Below, one piece after another: positions 33,308-41,989 of a DNA stretch of 64,000 nt (its first letter is position 1; each line of letters starts with the position of its first letter). Below the pieces are notes generated by a model, which made no database searches, was not told the DNA's origin, and saw only the letters and a program-made list of their open reading frames with translations. Source of the stretch: Aldehydirespirator sp965203575 (GTDB lineage: Bacteria > Actinomycetota > Acidimicrobiia > Acidimicrobiales > Aldehydirespiratoraceae); the NCBI GenBank assembly GCA_965203575.1, contig OZ241894.1, forward strand, positions 1,984,001-2,048,000, written 5' to 3'. The position numbers and the translations under genes were made by a program.

Positions 33308-34525
33308 TTAGACGGGCTGAGGAACGGAACTACTTCTGTAGAGCCTGTCTTGGAACTCTCTCAGTTGATGCTCATCTACATCTTCTAGACGGGGAATGCG
33401 GATCTGCATGTGAATCGTCGTCCCGCGCCATGGCAGTTGAGCGCTTCGTCTCTCTACCTGCAGTGGTTGATCGTCAGCGGTGATTGCGGGAACATCGACG
33501 CGAATGCGCGTCGCGCTCTGACCGCCGCTGAGGTCGTCTTCAGTGGTGACCCCGATCGTTCCGCCGGCGAATCCGGCGAGAACACAAAGACACCACAAGC
33601 CTCCTCCAGCGTGCCCGTCGATATTGCGGTCGGTCAACCGTTCTCGAAGCACGCGTTCCACGATGTCGGCTGATCCGGTTGACCGCAGCGGCACCGGGTG
33701 CTTCCAACGCATCGTCCTGGGAATGCCGAACCCGTTGTCGAGCGCGATGAAGTGGAGCCGGTCGTAGCTGTCGGCGCCTCCGGTGGTGACGCCGACGAGC
33801 AAACACGATCTCGCCCGATCAACGACCATCGGCCCGAGCCAGTCCGCGTCGAAGCCGGCGTCGAGGCGGTTGAAGGCATGGGTGGAGAAGTTGTCGAGCA
33901 CCTCCATGAGCGCCCTGCACGCCCACAGGAGCAACATCCGGTGCGCCTGGCGTCCGGCGCCCGCAACAGGCTTCGGGATGATCTCGCCCAGGAACGGGAA
34001 CGCGGCAGAGCCCTCGTAGCGGCGGAAGTAGCCGGACTCGGCCCTGGCGTGTGTGTTCGCGTACAGGTAGGAGCGCTCGCTGACGGGCGTTCCCGAGGCC
34101 TCCCCGAACAGCACGGCTCCCGTCTTGGGAGTCCAAGCGCCCCTGCTGGATCTCAAGGCCTCCTTGGTGAAGCCATTGCATGCGGTGTAGTCGACACGTC
34201 CCGACCGCTGAGCTAGAGCGTGGTAGAGGCCGCCTCGCAGCAGCTGAAGCTGCACGCCCCGCGCGGCAGGCAAAGCGACCCTCAACGGCAGATCGGAGAA
34301 GTGCCCGGCGAGCAGGTTGGTGACGCTGGATACCCACCATGGGCCGACGCGGCGCGCCGAAGCGTTTCCCTCGTCAAGCGAACGGAGGTCAAGGCACAAG
34401 GGAGCGCCGTCGGAGAAGGCGCGTCGTAGACATGCCAGCAGCTCCTGCACATCGCGCTCGGCGGTCCCGGTCACCCTGTGGGTCGTCTCCGTCAATGTGC
34501 CTGGGGTCACGCTCGCAGAGTACAT
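33308..34525 (-). CDS. GHKL ATPase with STAS-like N-terminal region
   Basis: 405 aa. Residues ~20-110 look STAS-like (APLCLDLRSLDEGNASARRVGPWWV). The GHKL ATP-binding fold has N-box MEVLDNFSTHA (Glu208, Asn212), G1 box ALDNGFGIP (Asp263), and G2 box GHAGGGLW (304-311), then GGTIGV. No dimerisation/His-phosphotransfer helix or TM is seen, so it is not a standard sensor kinase. First gene of a two-gene operon with the PRTase-like protein. Start at ATG 34525; no strong ribosome site visible. Confidence 0.78.
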   Translation of the reverse strand: MYSASVTPGTLTETTHRVTGTAERDVQELLACLRRAFSDGAPLCLDLRSLDEGNASARRVGPWWVSSVTNLLAGHFSDLPLRVALPAARGVQLQLLRGGLYHALAQRSGRVDYTACNGFTKEALRSSRGAWTPKTGAVLFGEASGTPVSERSYLYANTHARAESGYFRRYEGSAAFPFLGEIIPKPVAGAGRQAHRMLLLWACRALMEVLDNFSTHAFNRLDAGFDADWLGPMVVDRARSCLLVGVTTGGADSYDRLHFIALDNGFGIPRTMRWKHPVPLRSTGSADIVERVLRERLTDRNIDGHAGGGLWCLCVLAGFAGGTIGVTTEDDLSGGQSATRIRVDVPAITADDQPLQVERRSAQLPWRGTTIHMQIRIPRLEDVDEHQLREFQDRLYRSSSVPQPV

Positions 34526-34821
34526 CGGCCAGCGTCATCGCGCCGACCGCTTGCGGGAGGCAGCTTGGCTGTCCTTGGCGTGGATCAGCACACGAGCCAC
34601 AGGCGCGGGAGCGCCTGGCCCGTATAAGGCCCTGCGCCCGGCTAGCCCAGATCTTTCAGTAGGGGCTGTTGGGGGTGGTTTGGGGGGCTGGGTTGGTGCT
34701 GTGGCCGGGCGGGGCTGGCTGTTGGGTGTGTGGGGGCGTGTCGGGGTGTAGTTGGGGGCGGGTGTGGGTTGGCCCGATCGGTGTGTGTTCTGCGGTGTCG
34801 GGTTCACCGCCAAGACGGGGT
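34526..34821. other. Strand-biased non-coding spacer
   Basis: From about 34660 to 34760 the + strand is almost only G and T (GGGGTTGGG-like runs). Reading frames across it are low-complexity and lack starts. I see no gene. Confidence 0.5.
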
Positions 34822-35234
34822 TCAGATCAGCAGGGGCAGGTTGTGGACCCGGTCGAACGCGGCGAGCAGTTGGGGGGAAACAGGACCCGCCCGAAGCGCA
34901 CCGCCCACGACAGGTAGCTGTGACCGGCGGCCAGCCGGGCCGCCACGTCGGCTTGGTCATAGCAGCGCAGATCGGTCGAGATCGGCGGCCTGCGCAACGA
35001 CGGCTTCACCGCGTGGTAGATCAACACGAGGTCCAGGTCGTCGCTGCGGTCCACGTCCCGCACCGCCGATCCGGTGGCTACCACGGCGTTGACCGTGCCG
35101 TTCTGGCGCGCGGCCTGCATCAGGTCGCGGGCCCAGTCACGTGCTTCGTCGTCGGGCCACGAGCACACGGCAGCCTCCCAACGGGCTGGCGCCACATGGG
35201 GGCGCTCCATGGTGGCCTGCGCCGTCTGTGCCAT
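34822..35234 (-). pseudogene. Nucleotidyltransferase-domain protein with a C-tract frameshift
   Basis: Starts MAQTAQATMERPHVAP at 35234. VNAVVATGSAVRDVDRSDDLDLVLIY holds the GSxxR...DxD nucleotidyltransferase signature; HSYLSWAVRFGRVLFPP is the usual helix before the C-terminus. In the CCCCCC run near 34878 the frame is lost. Adding one C restores QLLAAFDRVHNLPLLI and a stop at 34822. It is either a recent mutation or a homopolymer sequencing error. No HEPN partner is adjacent. Confidence 0.7.
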
Positions 35235-35425
35235 CGCAGACCCCCGTTGCCTGAGCAGCGACCGGACCGGTCTCCCGGCCCGCGGGCATTGTACCGCGAC
35301 ACCTACGGCGCGTCGGCGGCATCCGAGGGAGACCTGGCGGGCGGAGGGCCGCTGTATCTGCTGTCGCGCCGGACTGTGGATTGCTACCGTGGTTTCCACA
35401 ACCCATCGACAACCAGAGCTTCCCG

Positions 35426-35878
35426 ATGACCACCACCAGCACCGGCCGGCTCGTTCACCTCGACCAGCGTAGGCAGGCAGAGCTCAACGGCGTCGGCCAC
35501 GACGACCACAACGCCTACGTCGTCACCGAGAACGACGACGGCACCCTCGTGTTCACCCCCGCGGAGCATTCCGACGACCCGTACCTCGCGCAGATGAGCC
35601 GCGCAGAGCTCCAAGAACTGTTCAAGCGCGACTCCACAGCACGTCTCGAGATCACCGGAGGCCCGACACCCGAAACCGCAGCAGTGCGGCTCGCGTGCCT
35701 CGCACTGCGCCAAGCCGAATACTGGGGCCCCGCCGACCCCGACCTCCAGGTGCCCCACCCCCGCTTTGCTCAAGCCGTCGCAGCCGCAGCCGCAGCCGAC
35801 AACGAACAACAGGCCCTCGAAGCCGCCACCGCCATCCTCGAAGGCCCCGAAGCCGCCGAAGCCTTCGGTTTGTCCTGA
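35426..35878 (+). CDS. Two-domain small protein, antitoxin-like N-terminus, shared C-terminal domain
   Basis: 150 aa starting MTTTSTGRLVHLDQRRQAEL. The N-terminal part has a strand-rich AYVVTENDDGTLVFTPAEHS block like MazE/VapB-type or Phd-type antitoxins, then a helix AQMSRAELQELFKRD. The C-terminal ~70 residues are homologous to 25613-25894 (PTPETAAVRLACLA to EAATAILEGPEAAEAFGLS). No toxin is adjacent except the frameshifted nucleotidyltransferase, which is divergent. Function unknown. Confidence 0.65.
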   Translation: MTTTSTGRLVHLDQRRQAELNGVGHDDHNAYVVTENDDGTLVFTPAEHSDDPYLAQMSRAELQELFKRDSTARLEITGGPTPETAAVRLACLALRQAEYWGPADPDLQVPHPRFAQAVAAAAAADNEQQALEAATAILEGPEAAEAFGLS

Positions 35879-36440
35879 GACCTCGCCGGCGGCGGCGTGG
35901 CTCGTGGCTAGGACAACAGGCTTCTGCGGGCGAGGGCCTCACCGAGGCGGTCAGCCAGCGCGTCCTCGCCGATTCGGCGCAGTTGGGCTGCCGCGACACC
36001 TGTGACACCTATGGCTTGCGGTGGCGGTGTTCGGGGGAGATCTGGTGGGTGGGGGGCCCTGGTGGGGCGCATGGTCGCGGCGCCGCCGCCGCAGCGCCGG
36101 TGGGGTGTTGTTGAGGGCTGGCAGGAAATGCCTAGGGAAATACCCATATGCCATGCGTCCACGCGTTACTTTGTACCCCGTGACGGGTAGTTGCTCCGCG
36201 CGATACCTACTAGTACGGTGTCGAGACGTGTTCGACGACGAGGCGCCGTGTGTCGGCGCCCGGGGCAGTGGTGTCAGCTACGTGCCAAGGCTGGGATGAG
36301 ATCGAGGATGATTGAACGCGTTGAACAGCCCACCGTGCTACACTCACGGCCCGTCACGGGCCCGACCGTCGTGGTAGGGTTCTTCAAACGTCACGGACGA
36401 GAGATCGAAGGGGGTGCAGCCCTTGAACAGCGCGTGTAGC
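35879..36440. other. Gene-free leader region before the SLH gene
   Basis: No supported gene in ~560 bp. A G-rich stretch lies at 36010-36110. Downstream, GCCCGTCACGGGC (36349-36361) is a short palindrome. TTGAAC near 36423 with TACAAG 16 bp later (36445) is a weak promoter candidate for the SLH gene. Confidence 0.4.
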
Positions 36441-36511
36441 GTGGTACAAGTTGCATCCCGGCCGGTCTGCATGTGCGAGGCGTACATGTCCGTCCGGGCC
36501 GAACTTGCCAC
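36441..36511 (+). promoter_or_regulatory. Long inverted repeat in the SLH gene 5' leader
   Basis: GTGG-CAAGTT-CCCGG (36441-36460) can pair with CCGGG-AACTTG-CCAC (36494-36511) around a 33-nt loop, with small bulges. It lies ~20 bp before the ribosome sites. S-layer mRNAs often have stable leaders, so this may stabilise the transcript. Confidence 0.4.
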
Positions 36512-36527
36512 AGATGGAAACCAGGTA

Positions 36528-36605
36528 TAGAAAGGAGGGGCACATGCCCCATTTGAAGGGGCCTGTGCCCCAAGCACAAGCAAAGGAGGGGCCGATGCCC
36601 CAGCT
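36528..36605 (+). repeat. 51-bp duplication of ribosome site plus start codon
   Basis: AAAGGAGGGGCACATGCCCC (ATG 36544) and CAAAGGAGGGGCCGATGCCC (ATG 36595) repeat the Shine-Dalgarno and start. Both ATGs are in frame. The second directly precedes the signal peptide, so it is taken as the start. The first would add 17 residues before the n-region. Confidence 0.8.
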
Positions 36606-38817
36606 AGTGAAGAAGCGGCGCTCGGGTTGGGCAGTGCTGGCCGCGGGCGCTTTGGTCGCATCGCTCCTCGCGGTCGGTGCGAGCCCGGCGGTTGCGCTCG
36701 ACGAGGACTCGAAGCCCAACAAGCCGGCTGCGACGTCGGCGTGTGTGGGCGACGCCACCGACGACCAGATGTTCTCGGACGTGTCCGAGGGTCACGCCTT
36801 CCGGGGCGACATCAACTGTCTGGCCTACTACGGGGTGACCATCGGTTACGGCGACGGCACCTTCCGGCCCAATGCTGATGTGTCCAACGAGGAGATGGTC
36901 CTGTTCATGGAGCGGGCCGCTGCTGCCGCGGGCGCGGACGCTGAGGCGGTCGTGGGCGACTTCGCCGACACCGGCTCGGACCCGGTGAACCGGGGCGACA
37001 TGGCGCTGCTCATCTCGAGGCTGCTGGTGGCGGCGACCACCGCGGAGTCGGCGGTCAACGTCAAGAACAACGCCGACGGCACGTTCGCGGTCGACGGCGT
37101 GGCCGCCAAGGATTGGGACTTCTTCGCTGACTCCCGCCGTTCGCAGAACCGCGTCCATGACAGCGCGGCCAGCGCGCTGTATGAGCTGGGTGTGGCCAAG
37201 GGGACCGGCATGGGCTACTTCTCGCCGGCGTCCACGGTGACCCGTGGTGCGATGGCTGCGTTCATCACCAGGGCGCTGGCTCACACCACCGCCCGTCCCT
37301 CAGGCGTGACCATCCAGTCCGACGGTCCCGGCGAGGTGATCATCTCGGTCCGTGACGCCAACTTCCATCCGGTGGCCAACGCACAGGTCGACATCTTCTC
37401 GGCCAGTGCGGACGAGGTCGGAGAGGCCTTCAAGGCCGACGGCAGCTGCAACACGCCACGCCTCACCCGCGAGGACGGCCACGCTACTGAAGGGTTGTGC
37501 GTGATCGATGCACTCGACCCGGTGACCGGCCTCGACGGTGACCTCAGGCACAAGGCGAGCAGCGTGAACGTGAAGGCGGGCGGCACCACCGTGTGGGCCT
37601 GGACCGGAGAGCTCGGCGACAAGGTCGACGACGTCGATGAGGGGCTCGCCAGCATCAACCTCACCAAGACGGCCCCAGTGGCGGCCGACTCGGCCAAGGT
37701 CACGACCGACATGGCCACAGGTGTGACCCGTGCCCACTTCGGCAGCACCGTGACCGTGACGATCCAGTTGGTCGGCGCCAACGATGCCGATGCTGTGCCA
37801 GATGATGGCGGCAACAGCTACACGGTCACCGTCCGTCGTGCCAACGACATGGACATCGAGGAGGACGCCACGCCGGCAGCTGTGGCAGCCGCCGATGCGG
37901 CGGCCGTGTCCACCCGTGTGCTCAAGGTCGACGCCAGCGGCAAGGCCACGTTCACCATCACGGCCTCCGATCCTGATGACACCGACCGGAACAATCCGAA
38001 CGGTGACTCCGGCGCTACCCCGCCGGTGCCCAACAGGATCGACCGGACCAGGGTCACCTACACAGTGGCAACGACCAGCGGCGGTCAGGATGTCGACAAT
38101 ACCATCTCGTCCACTGAGGCTGGCTCGCAGACGATCACGTTCTCCGACGCCAGGGCGGTGCTGAACGGTGCGTCCATCAAGCCCACGGCCGCCTTCCTGA
38201 CTCGACCCATGACCGGTTCGGCCAGCAACGTGGTCACCGTGACGGTGGTCGATCAGTACGGCAGGCCCATACGCGGCCATCTGGTGAGGCTGAGCTCGAC
38301 CCACGACCCAGCCGGCGGCACCCCCACCAACGCGTCGACGTTCCCGGTCGCCCGCCGGACCGACTCCTCTGGCACAGTCCGCATCGGGTACACCTACACG
38401 GGCGGGGCCTCAGTGGAGACGATCACAGCGAACACGAGCACGACTGCTGGTGGCTCTGAGACGCTCACCGCGATCCAGGCCGATGGAACCAATGTCACGA
38501 AGGCCGTCTACTGGGCGGAGCCAGCGGCAGGCCCCGGCGTCGCCAGCGGAACGGTCCTGGCGGCCGACCTCGACAACAACACGATCATCGTCTCGGGCAG
38601 CGACGGTCCGCAGTCGGTCAACTACGACGACAACGACCAGTACGCCGTAGGAGCATCCGGCGAGGAGGCCCTCACGAGCATGGCCGCCTTCGAGGAGGCG
38701 CTCACCGCCGACGGGAAGCGCACGGCCGGCCCCAACGACACGGTCGTGGTGTCCTCCTACGATCCCAACGACTCCGGTGATGTCGCGAGGTTCGTGCTGA
38801 CCGTGGTGGCCAACTGA
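36595..38817 (+). CDS. SLH-domain, Ig-like surface protein (intact copy 1)
   Basis: 740 aa. Sec signal peptide MPQLVKKRRSGWAVLAAGAL... with AVA near residue 34. SLH-type repeats: MFSDVSEGHAFRGDINCLAYYGVTIGYGDGTFRPNADVS (about 54-92), a DPVNRGDMALLISRLL helix, and SALYELGVAKGTGMGYFSPASTVTRGAMAAFITRAL (about 195-230). Beta-sandwich repeats follow (VTGLDGDL, AHFGSTVTVTIQLVG) and a Big/invasin-like VVTVTVVDQYGRPIRGHLVRLSS. The C-terminal domain is SGTVLAADLDNNTIIVSG to FVLTVVAN. Likely secreted and anchored to the wall by SLH domains. Followed by a double terminator. Pieces of this gene recur downstream. Confidence 0.88.
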   Translation: MPQLVKKRRSGWAVLAAGALVASLLAVGASPAVALDEDSKPNKPAATSACVGDATDDQMFSDVSEGHAFRGDINCLAYYGVTIGYGDGTFRPNADVSNEEMVLFMERAAAAAGADAEAVVGDFADTGSDPVNRGDMALLISRLLVAATTAESAVNVKNNADGTFAVDGVAAKDWDFFADSRRSQNRVHDSAASALYELGVAKGTGMGYFSPASTVTRGAMAAFITRALAHTTARPSGVTIQSDGPGEVIISVRDANFHPVANAQVDIFSASADEVGEAFKADGSCNTPRLTREDGHATEGLCVIDALDPVTGLDGDLRHKASSVNVKAGGTTVWAWTGELGDKVDDVDEGLASINLTKTAPVAADSAKVTTDMATGVTRAHFGSTVTVTIQLVGANDADAVPDDGGNSYTVTVRRANDMDIEEDATPAAVAAADAAAVSTRVLKVDASGKATFTITASDPDDTDRNNPNGDSGATPPVPNRIDRTRVTYTVATTSGGQDVDNTISSTEAGSQTITFSDARAVLNGASIKPTAAFLTRPMTGSASNVVTVTVVDQYGRPIRGHLVRLSSTHDPAGGTPTNASTFPVARRTDSSGTVRIGYTYTGGASVETITANTSTTAGGSETLTAIQADGTNVTKAVYWAEPAAGPGVASGTVLAADLDNNTIIVSGSDGPQSVNYDDNDQYAVGASGEEALTSMAAFEEALTADGKRTAGPNDTVVVSSYDPNDSGDVARFVLTVVAN

Positions 38818-38833
38818 CCCAAAGGGCGGGCGC

Positions 38834-38920
38834 GGCCCCGGGCCAGCAGGCCCGGGGCCAACCCCCCCGCCCGACACAAACCACCAACCCCGAGAAGGCC
38901 CCGGCAGAAACGCCGGGGCC
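38834..38920 (+). terminator. Double Rho-independent-like terminator of SLH copy 1
   Basis: Stem-loop 1 (38834-38859): GGCCCCGGGCC / GGCCCGGGGCC with an AGCA loop. Stem-loop 2 (38897-38920): GGCCCCGGC / GCCGGGGCC with AGAAAC loop, followed by TCCTC. Both stems are perfect. The same pair recurs at 42938 and 56434. Confidence 0.85.
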
Positions 38921-39284
38921 TCCTCGCGTCTGCACTCCCGTGCTGGGCGAGCCTTCCTTGCCCGCCACCGAGCGCTGGTCCCCCGTCGCCCGATTAGCCC
39001 GCCAGCGACCACCGCCAAGCCGGTTGACGCGACCCGGCTCTCTCGATCCGCAACCGACCCGCCGCAGCAACCTAGAGTGTTCACCAATGCGTCGCGACGA
39101 CGGCGACCAAGTCCATCCGGCCTACGGAAGCCCCGCCGGCCCATCAGGGAGCTATGGCCGTGCCCACCGCAGATGAGCGCCAAGCGCGCATCTGCGGCGT
39201 GCGGATGAGCGGACCGGCCCACTGAGGACGGACCCGTTCGGCCGTGTCAAGGCCGAAGCCCACGACTACCTCACGGGACGCGAG
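38921..39284. other. Gene-free spacer downstream of SLH copy 1
   Basis: Only short, arginine/proline-rich frames without ribosome sites. I see no gene. It ends at the first 50-bp palindromic element. Confidence 0.4.
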
Positions 39285-39334
39285 AATGATATATGCGTTC
39301 TCTCTTGGGTTGTGCAGCGAACGAGTATGTCATA
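39285..39334 (+). repeat. 50-bp palindromic element S1 (16-18-16)
   Basis: Left arm AATGATATATGCGTTC, 18-bp spacer, right arm GAACGAGTATGTCATA. The reverse complement of S3 (41865-41914) matches it at 44 of 50 positions, spacer included. S1 and S3 are therefore inverted copies bounding 2.6 kb. Confidence 0.85.
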
Positions 39335-39459
39335 GCTGTACTCGCGCTGGTGGCCGGCCCAGGGGCCTAGCCGACTTGCGGGTGCTACCTGCGCCACAAC
39401 GACGCCTGCAGTCGGACGGGACGCCCTGACGCAGCCGCGTCCGTTGCTGGGAGGCGGCC

Positions 39460-39849
39460 TCAGCCGGCCTGGCGATGATCGTCGTCGACCTCTTCGGGCG
39501 GGGTGGACAGAGGACCGGCGAAGCTCTCCGGCCTCATCAGGTGACCCTCCACCCTCGCCAGCCTCTCGCGAACGTCGGTGACATCCCTGCCCAACGCGTC
39601 GAACCTCCTGTCGAACTTGGTGTCGAGGGCGTCGATCTTGGTGTCGAACTTGGTGTCGAGGGCGTCGATCTTGGTGTCGAACTTGGTGTCGAGGGCGTCG
39701 ATCTTGGTTCCGATCTTGGTGTCGAGGGAGTCGATCTTGTTGTCGAGACGATTGGACTGATAGAAGATCAGACCTACAAGGGTCAGCCACGACCCTGCGA
39801 TCGTGACCATGAGCGTGATGGTGTTGGAGTCCAATGTGGTCGTGTCCAT
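39460..39849 (-). CDS. Membrane-anchored coiled-coil protein with 11-residue repeats
   Basis: 129 aa. N-terminal TM (TLMVTIAGSWLTLVGLIFY) then a coiled coil built from three near-exact 11-residue units DTKFDTKIDAL, encoded by 33-bp tandem DNA repeats, then VTDVRERLARVEGHL. 11-mers suit a right-handed coiled coil. Function unknown; lies inside the S1-S3 segment. No other gene is seen from 39850 to 40078. Confidence 0.65.
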   Translation of the reverse strand: MDTTTLDSNTITLMVTIAGSWLTLVGLIFYQSNRLDNKIDSLDTKIGTKIDALDTKFDTKIDALDTKFDTKIDALDTKFDRRFDALGRDVTDVRERLARVEGHLMRPESFAGPLSTPPEEVDDDHRQAG

Positions 39850-40078
39850 GGCGTCGGGGCCTCCCGTTCCGCTGGGTGCTTGAGGCGAGCCATGTGGCCG
39901 CGGCTTGCGACGGCAGCAAGCAACTATACCTGAACAGAACCTAAGTCACCAAATAGATGCCACTATCAGTGAAAGACACTGAAGCTCGCTCGGCAGACAA
40001 GGAAGCTCGCCCAGCACGGGGATGCAGGCGCGTCGACTCCGCGCGGGAGTTCGGCGACCCCGTCCCGGCGACCACCGT

Positions 40079-40128
40079 TATGACATGTTCGTTCCTGTCT
40101 TGATAACCTGAAGGACGAATATGTCATA
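40079..40128 (+). promoter_or_regulatory. 50-bp palindromic element S2 overlapping the AlbA-gene start
   Basis: TATGACATGTTCGTTC (40079-40094), 18-bp spacer, GGACGAATATGTCATA (40113-40128). The arms match S1/S3 and the 16-18-16 geometry is identical, but the spacer differs. It overlaps the ribosome site (AAGGA) and the ATG at 40121, so binding here should repress the gene. Confidence 0.8.
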
Positions 40129-41833
40129 TCCTCTCTTTCATCCCGCATGCAGCAGGGCCCCCGCACAGGACTTGAGCGCCGAACAGTTCGCTGAGGATTT
40201 TCCGGCCGAGAGCGAGCGCATTGAGTTCAAGGAGAGCGTCCCGCTCGATCAAATCGCTAACACGGCTGCGGCGTTTTCCAACACCGACGGCGGAGTCATT
40301 CTGCTCGGTGTCTCCGACACAGGGCAGATCGTGGGCCTCTCACTCAGTAGCGACAAGGAGATTGAGATCCACAACCGGCTGGCTTCGGTCGCAGGGCTTG
40401 GTGATTACCGGGTCCACCGGCTCAGAGTGGAGGGCCGTGATCTTGCTGCCATCGGAGTGAACCGCCAACGAGACGGTTTCGCCCAGCTGAGCAACGGCCA
40501 GGTCAAGGAACGCCGCGGCGCGTCCAACCACACGCTCATGGGCGTCCGGCTCGCCGACTTCATCGCTCGCCGGTTCGTGCGCGCCCCGGAAGCGACCGCG
40601 ACCGAGGCGGGTGCAGACCAGATAGAGCGTGACCTTGCGCTGCAACTCGCGGCGGCCTGGGAATGGGACATCGCAGGCGATCAGGGCCTACTCATGCAAC
40701 GACTGCGGGACAACGCCTTCCTGATCGCTGCTGGCCATGACGAGCGCTTGAGCGTTGCTGGTGCCCTGTACCTGATCGCAGATCCGGGTCGGGTACTCGG
40801 CAAGGCCTACGTGGAGGTATTCCGGTACCGCGACGACGGCCTCGACTACGACCGGCGGGCCGAGTTCCGGGGTCCGCTCCCGGAGCAGGTTCGCAACGCC
40901 ACGACGTTCGTTCTAGACGAACTCGGTTTCGATATGGCGATGTTGGGCGTTGACCGCCATGAGCTCCATCGGCTGCCTCGCCCCGCCCTTCGGGAGGTCA
41001 TTGCCAACGCGGTCGCGCACCGCTCCTATGCGACTACTGGCGAAGCGGTGCGAATCGAGATCCGCCCGGACCGGGTCGTGGTGCGCTCCCCCGGGGCGCT
41101 GCCGGGTGGAGTCACGCTGGCCGACATCGCAGACAGGTCCGTGCCCCGCAACATCCTGGTCATTCGCACACTCCGTTTCTTCGGCGTCGCCGAGGACGCA
41201 GGGCGCGGTGTTGACCTCATGCAGCGGCACATGGCCTTGAACTTCATGGCACCGCCCCACTTCGAGGCAGACGACGCATCAGTGACAGTCACGCTGCCCC
41301 TCGGCTCAGAGGCCATTCCCGCAGAACGCGCGCTGCTCGCCCAGATGCTGATGGTCGGGGACGGAGAATCGACTCGGCCGCATTCTGTCGGCGAGCGCGC
41401 ATCGGGAGATCACGGCATGAGTCCGCAAGATGCGACACTCCTGATCCAAGCCATCAGGGGAAGAACGCTCACCAACGCGCGGGCGCGGGTACTGCTCGGA
41501 GTCGATGCCCGCGAGAGCCGGGCGACGCTCCAACGCCTTCGCGATCGAGGCCTGCTAGAACAGCACGGCACCGACTCGGGATCTCTCTACAGCCTTCACT
41601 CCCGATTCGCCGGTCCCGATGGTGTCCGAACGCGACCACGGGACTTCGTCGCCGAGGTGCTCGCGTTGTCGCGCGAGGGCCCGATCACCAATGCAAGCGT
41701 GCGAGTCCGAACGGGTCTCGATCGGGCGATGGCCGTGCGAATTCTCAACCGCCTGGTCGCCGAGGGCAAGCTAGAGCGACGGGGCTCCAAACGAGGCACA
41801 CACTATGTCTTCGACAACGATTCTCGGGACTAG
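40121..41833 (+). CDS. AlbA/Schlafen-domain protein with C-terminal winged-helix-like region
   Basis: 570 aa. N-terminal AlbA_2 domain: ERIEFKESVPLDQIANTAAAFSNTDGGVILLGVSDTGQIVG. The middle HATPase-like region has PALREVIANAVAHRSYATTGEAVRIEIRPDRVVVRSPGALPGGVT and FFGVAEDAGRGVDLM. Two C-terminal wHTH-like units follow (LTNARARVLLGVDARESRATLQRLRDRGLLE; ITNASVRVRTGLDRAMAVRILNRLVAEGKLERRG). These proteins are usually annotated as ATP-binding transcriptional regulators. The start overlaps element S2, suggesting autoregulation through the 50-bp sites. Confidence 0.85.
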   Translation: MSYPLFHPACSRAPAQDLSAEQFAEDFPAESERIEFKESVPLDQIANTAAAFSNTDGGVILLGVSDTGQIVGLSLSSDKEIEIHNRLASVAGLGDYRVHRLRVEGRDLAAIGVNRQRDGFAQLSNGQVKERRGASNHTLMGVRLADFIARRFVRAPEATATEAGADQIERDLALQLAAAWEWDIAGDQGLLMQRLRDNAFLIAAGHDERLSVAGALYLIADPGRVLGKAYVEVFRYRDDGLDYDRRAEFRGPLPEQVRNATTFVLDELGFDMAMLGVDRHELHRLPRPALREVIANAVAHRSYATTGEAVRIEIRPDRVVVRSPGALPGGVTLADIADRSVPRNILVIRTLRFFGVAEDAGRGVDLMQRHMALNFMAPPHFEADDASVTVTLPLGSEAIPAERALLAQMLMVGDGESTRPHSVGERASGDHGMSPQDATLLIQAIRGRTLTNARARVLLGVDARESRATLQRLRDRGLLEQHGTDSGSLYSLHSRFAGPDGVRTRPRDFVAEVLALSREGPITNASVRVRTGLDRAMAVRILNRLVAEGKLERRGSKRGTHYVFDNDSRD

Positions 41834-41864
41834 CCACCATCGGGGTGGTTTGAGCAAGCGCAGC

Positions 41865-41914
41865 TATGAAATATTCGTTCGCTGAACAACCCAAGAGTGA
41901 ACGTATATATCATA
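41865..41914 (-). repeat. 50-bp palindromic element S3 (inverted relative to S1)
   Basis: TATGAAATATTCGTTC (41865-41880), 18-bp spacer, GAACGTATATATCATA (41899-41914). It lies 31 bp after the AlbA gene and 75 bp before the SLH partial copy. No obvious target-site duplication flanks S1 and S3. Confidence 0.85.
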
Positions 41915-41989
41915 AGCCCCTCGGGGCGGCCTCTCAGCCAATGTGTTGAATAGCGATTCTCGCGTCCGCATTACACATAATTCTGTCGC

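Noticed and set aside
34660..34790. G/T-rich stretch as a structured RNA or quadruplex switch
   Set aside because: Runs are irregular and no conserved architecture can be seen by eye.
38940..39176. 78-residue plus-strand frame after the SLH terminator
   Set aside because: Arg/Pro-rich, no ribosome site and no family resemblance.
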